A DNA stretch of 6,459 nt from Spirochaetota bacterium (lineage in GTDB: Bacteria > Spirochaetota > Spirochaetia > SZUA-6), in contig QNBI01000126.1 in assembly GCA_003641675.1 (NCBI GenBank), forward strand, positions 1 through 6,459, in the 5' to 3' direction. Shown piece by piece: positions 5,259-6,459 of this stretch (positions within the stretch are counted from its first letter, which is position 1; every line of letters starts with the position of its first letter). The translations under genes were made by a program, and so were the position numbers. The notes under the pieces are model-generated. The model searched no databases. It saw nothing but the letters and a program-made list of their open reading frames with translations, and was not told the origin of the DNA.

Positions 5259-6459
5259 ATGGTAAAATACGATGTAATTGTAATAGGCGGAGGCCCTGCA
5301 GGCGTTATCTCTGCAGTTACCGCACGTAAATGCGACGGAAACAAAAAGGTTCTTCTTATCCGTGATCAAAAAACCAGCCTTATCCCCTGCGGAATACCGT
5401 ACATTTTTTCTACCCTTGAATCTGTGGATAAAGATATTATGGGAGATAAGGGTCTTATCTCTGTGGGCACAGAAATAAGCATTGATAAAGTTACCGATAT
5501 CGATTCTAAGGAGAAAATAGTTACAACGGCATCCGGAAAAAATTATGGATTTGAAAAACTTGTTTTGGCTACAGGAGCATCCTCTATAAAACTTCCCATA
5601 GAGGGAATAGACCTTCCCGGAATTTTTCAAATAAGAAAGGAAATGGATTATCTTAAAAAATTAAGGGAAGAAGTCTTAAAAAGCAAAAATATTGTCATCA
5701 TAGGAGGCGGATTTATCGGTATGGAATTTGCCGATGATATATCAAAACTTCCGGATAAAAACGTGACAATAGTAGAAATGCTTCCTCACCTTGTAAATGT
5801 AGCTTTCGACAACGAGTTTTCCATACAGGCCGAAGAAGAACTTAAAAAACAGGGAGTCTCTATTTTAACCGGTAAGAAGGTTTCGAAATTTAAAGGCAGC
5901 TCGAAGGTAGAAAAAGTGGTGCTTGAATCCGGGGAAGAAATACCCGCAGATGTTGTTATTGTTTCCATCGGTGTAAAACCGAACGCTGAACTTGCGAAAA
6001 AAGCAGGCCTTGATATAAGCAAACTAGGGGCAATTTGGGTGGATGAATACTTAAGAACTTCCAACAGAGATATTTTTGCTGTCGGCGACTGTGCAGAAAA
6101 GAGAGATTTTTATACAAGGAAACGAGTACCTGTTATGCTTGCATCTACCGCAACATCAGAAGCAAGAATCGCAGGGGCAAATCTTTTTAAAATTCAAGTC
6201 ATAAGGGAAAACAAGGGAACAATTGCGATTTTCTCGACCAAAGTGGGAAATCTCGCACTTGCTGCAGCAGGTCTTACAGAAAGACGAGCTAAAGAGGAAG
6301 GCTTTGAAATTGTTACAGGTACAGCAGAAGGTGTGAACAGACATCCCGGCTCCATGCCAGGGGCAAAACCTGTAAAGGTTAAATTAATCTTTTCAAAGAA
6401 AACCGGAACCCTCTTAGGGGGACAGATTGCCGGGGGACAGAGCATAGCCGAAATGATTA
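5259..6459 (+). CDS. FAD/NAD-dependent oxidoreductase, CoA-disulfide reductase/NADH oxidase type (3' end outside window)
   Basis: 400 codons are present and the frame is open at the window end; relatives are usually about 440-450 residues. The FAD-binding GGGPAG is at 10-15. A single active-site-type cysteine, Cys44, lies in SLIPCGIPY; this is the position used by CoA-disulfide reductases, NADH oxidases/peroxidases and NAD(P)H persulfide/polysulfide reductases. ATGA at 104-107 and the NAD-binding GGGFIG at 149-154 follow. Strand 2 of the NAD fold ends in an acidic residue (VTIVE), which suggests NADH over NADPH. The second FAD motif IFAVGDC has Asp277, and a dimerisation domain begins near 320. 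AGGAGG lies 6 nt before the ATG. The likely role is NADH-dependent reduction of O2, peroxide, CoA disulfide or polysulfide; sequence alone does not decide. It has its own promoter and is not part of the tRNA unit. Confidence 0.9.
   Translation, partial: MVKYDVIVIGGGPAGVISAVTARKCDGNKKVLLIRDQKTSLIPCGIPYIFSTLESVDKDIMGDKGLISVGTEISIDKVTDIDSKEKIVTTASGKNYGFEKLVLATGASSIKLPIEGIDLPGIFQIRKEMDYLKKLREEVLKSKNIVIIGGGFIGMEFADDISKLPDKNVTIVEMLPHLVNVAFDNEFSIQAEEELKKQGVSILTGKKVSKFKGSSKVEKVVLESGEEIPADVVIVSIGVKPNAELAKKAGLDISKLGAIWVDEYLRTSNRDIFAVGDCAEKRDFYTRKRVPVMLASTATSEARIAGANLFKIQVIRENKGTIAIFSTKVGNLALAAAGLTERRAKEEGFEIVTGTAEGVNRHPGSMPGAKPVKVKLIFSKKTGTLLGGQIAGGQSIAEMI

Noticed and set aside
5238..5630. 130-codon minus-strand open frame overlapping the reductase gene start
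   Set aside because: It is antisense to the conserved FAD-binding and active-site region of the plus-strand reductase, with no recognisable domain. The plus-strand gene has a strong RBS and promoter.
1..6459. Search for CRISPR arrays, insertion sequences, phage genes, toxin-antitoxin pairs or att sites
   Set aside because: No regularly spaced repeats, transposase motifs, terminal inverted repeats or duplicated tRNA 3' ends were seen. All long open frames are explained by conserved genes or their shadows.

Overview
This window is a compact chromosomal stretch of a bacterium with moderately low GC content. Nothing in it looks like phage, plasmid or a mobile element. Genes are close-packed, alternative start codons (GTG, TTG) are common, and Shine-Dalgarno sequences are mostly strong. 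The rplU-prp-rpmA-obgE order is typical of Firmicutes and several other phyla. However, L27 lacks the N-terminal extension usual in Firmicutes, so I do not assign a phylum. The ferrous-iron uptake genes and an NADH-oxidase/CoA-disulfide-reductase-type flavoenzyme fit an anaerobic or microaerobic life, but that is inference.

Layout: (1) Positions 1-1760, minus strand: a ribosome-biogenesis operon. It runs from an extended -10 promoter (1731-1760) through rplU (L21), a Prp-type cysteine protease, rpmA (L27) and the first 250 codons of obgE, which leaves the window at base 1. (2) Positions 1783-4949, minus strand: an iron operon. A promoter overlapped by a palindromic operator (4907-4931) precedes a DtxR-family metalloregulator, feoA, feoB and a FeoC-like winged-helix protein. 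feoA/feoB overlap by 56 nt and feoB/feoC-like by 97 nt, and each internal start has its own Shine-Dalgarno. (3) Positions 4980-5111, plus strand: a tRNA-Leu(UAA) gene with its own promoter, divergent from the iron operon. (4) Positions 5191-6459, plus strand: a promoter and a two-dinucleotide-fold flavoprotein disulfide-reductase-like enzyme with an active-site Cys44. It is cut by the window end after 400 codons.

How they work together: the DtxR protein probably senses Fe2+ (or Mn2+) and represses its own operon through the half-sites in its promoter. That would control FeoA/FeoB uptake of Fe(II), with the FeoC-like protein as a small accessory or regulatory partner. The rplU operon supplies two large-subunit proteins, a protease known in other bacteria to mature L27, and a GTPase for 50S assembly.

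I see no clearly new multi-gene system. The points most worth a second look are a Prp protease beside an L27 with no cleavable extension (and with an altered active-site motif), the two long nested overlaps in the feo operon, the mixed metal-ligand set of the DtxR protein, and its triple half-site operator.
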